Part shown: positions 6,076 through 6,288 of the stretch, piece by piece | How the letters are laid out: the number at the start of each line of letters is the position of its first letter | Numbering within the stretch: the stretch's first letter is position 1 | Assembly: GCA_028717465.1 (NCBI GenBank) | Contig: JAQUNS010000040.1 | Location: 1 to 6,288 of the forward strand | Direction: 5' to 3' | DNA from: Candidatus Omnitrophota bacterium | GTDB lineage: Bacteria > Omnitrophota > Gorgyraeia > Kaelpiales > Kaelpiaceae | Length of the DNA stretch: 6,288 nt | Program-made: the position numbers and the translations under genes | The notes under the pieces: generated by a model | Told to the model about the DNA's origin: nothing | Databases searched by the model: none | The model's input: only the letters and a program-made list of their open reading frames with translations

Positions 6076-6129
6076 ATGCTTGGTTATAACCAAAAATTAA
6101 AATATATTCGCTGCTTGAATAGCTGCCGG

Positions 6130-6288
6130 CTATCTGGAGATATTAGTAACCCGGTATTTTAAAATTCCGGCCGGGACCTTGACCTGGAGCTGATCGCCTG
6201 TTTTGTGGCCTAAAAGAGCCCTGCCTATAGGCGAGCCCACCGAAATTAAGCCTTTGGAAGAATCAGACTCATCAGGGCCAACCAGTTT
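6130..6288 (-). CDS. greA: Transcription elongation factor GreA, C-terminal 52 residues
   Basis: Only the C-terminal part is present; the gene continues past the right edge. GreA enters the secondary channel of RNA polymerase and stimulates cleavage of backtracked transcripts. The visible residues are the C-terminal FKBP-like domain: LVGPDESDSSKGLISVGSPI, then GRALLGHKTGDQLQVKVPAG and a final YRVTNIS strand, ending at a TAG (6132-6130). The coiled-coil tip with its acidic residues lies outside the window, so GreA versus a GreB-type paralogue is not strictly settled, but the IGRALLGHKTGD and PAG blocks fit GreA well. The DUF5752 gene starts about 54 bases downstream (36 if its TTG is used) on the same strand, with no terminator seen between them, so readthrough is likely. 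Confidence 0.88.
   Translation of the reverse strand, partial: KLVGPDESDSSKGLISVGSPIGRALLGHKTGDQLQVKVPAGILKYRVTNISR

Noticed and set aside
6076..6093. TTG start at 6093 for the DUF5752 gene, adding six residues
   Set aside because: It has no ribosome binding site and a rare start codon; the in-frame ATG at 6075 places the conserved EPFRFY block near the N-terminus. It is not excluded.
6119..6133. Small hairpin at the greA stop (ATAGC/GCTAT)
   Set aside because: It is only a 5-bp stem with no following T-run on the minus strand, so it is too weak to call a terminator.

Overview
This window carries one continuous run of co-directional minus-strand genes, packed with small gaps or overlaps, and no credible plus-strand gene. 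In transcription order (high to low coordinates) it reads: the 3' end of greA; a DUF5752-type gene; a TreT-like trehalose-forming glycosyltransferase; a hairpin-bearing 120-base gap; a DPM1-like GT2 glycosyltransferase; an N-acetylmuramoyl-L-alanine amidase; murI; queD; queC; and the 5' part of queE, cut by the left edge. No tRNA, rRNA, CRISPR array or transposase was seen. No stretch over 300 bases lacks a gene.

Organism: a bacterium with peptidoglycan (murI, periplasmic amidase), moderate-to-low GC by eye, AT-rich intergenic DNA and a possible lipoprotein amidase, which points to a diderm. The gene mix, with a DUF5752/TreT pair and AT-rich repeats that run into coding sequence, reminds me of uncultured anaerobic lineages such as Omnitrophota. 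That placement is an impression; nothing in the window proves it.

Region 1 (about 4211-6288): greA rescues backtracked RNA polymerase. The DUF5752 gene overlaps treT by an ATGA junction, so the two are probably translated together. TreT makes trehalose from an NDP-glucose and glucose; the role of DUF5752 is unknown. Here that protein is visibly two diverged copies of one domain, and only the first carries a dense His cluster.

Region 2 (about 1439-4210): after the hairpin and a possible near-leaderless promoter comes an envelope block. It holds a polyprenyl-phosphate sugar transferase, a peptidoglycan amidase and glutamate racemase.

Region 3 (1-1464): queD, queC and queE are consecutive enzymes from 6-carboxytetrahydropterin synthesis to 7-cyano-7-deazaguanine (preQ0), the precursor of queuosine. 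queD starts inside murI. queC runs into an AT-rich element with near-perfect inverted ends that lies between it and queE.

The observations most worth following are the duplicated, asymmetric DUF5752 protein coupled to treT, the repeat-derived QueC tail, the 16-bp perfect palindrome with a competing fold, and the unusual CX4CX2C cluster motif in QueE.
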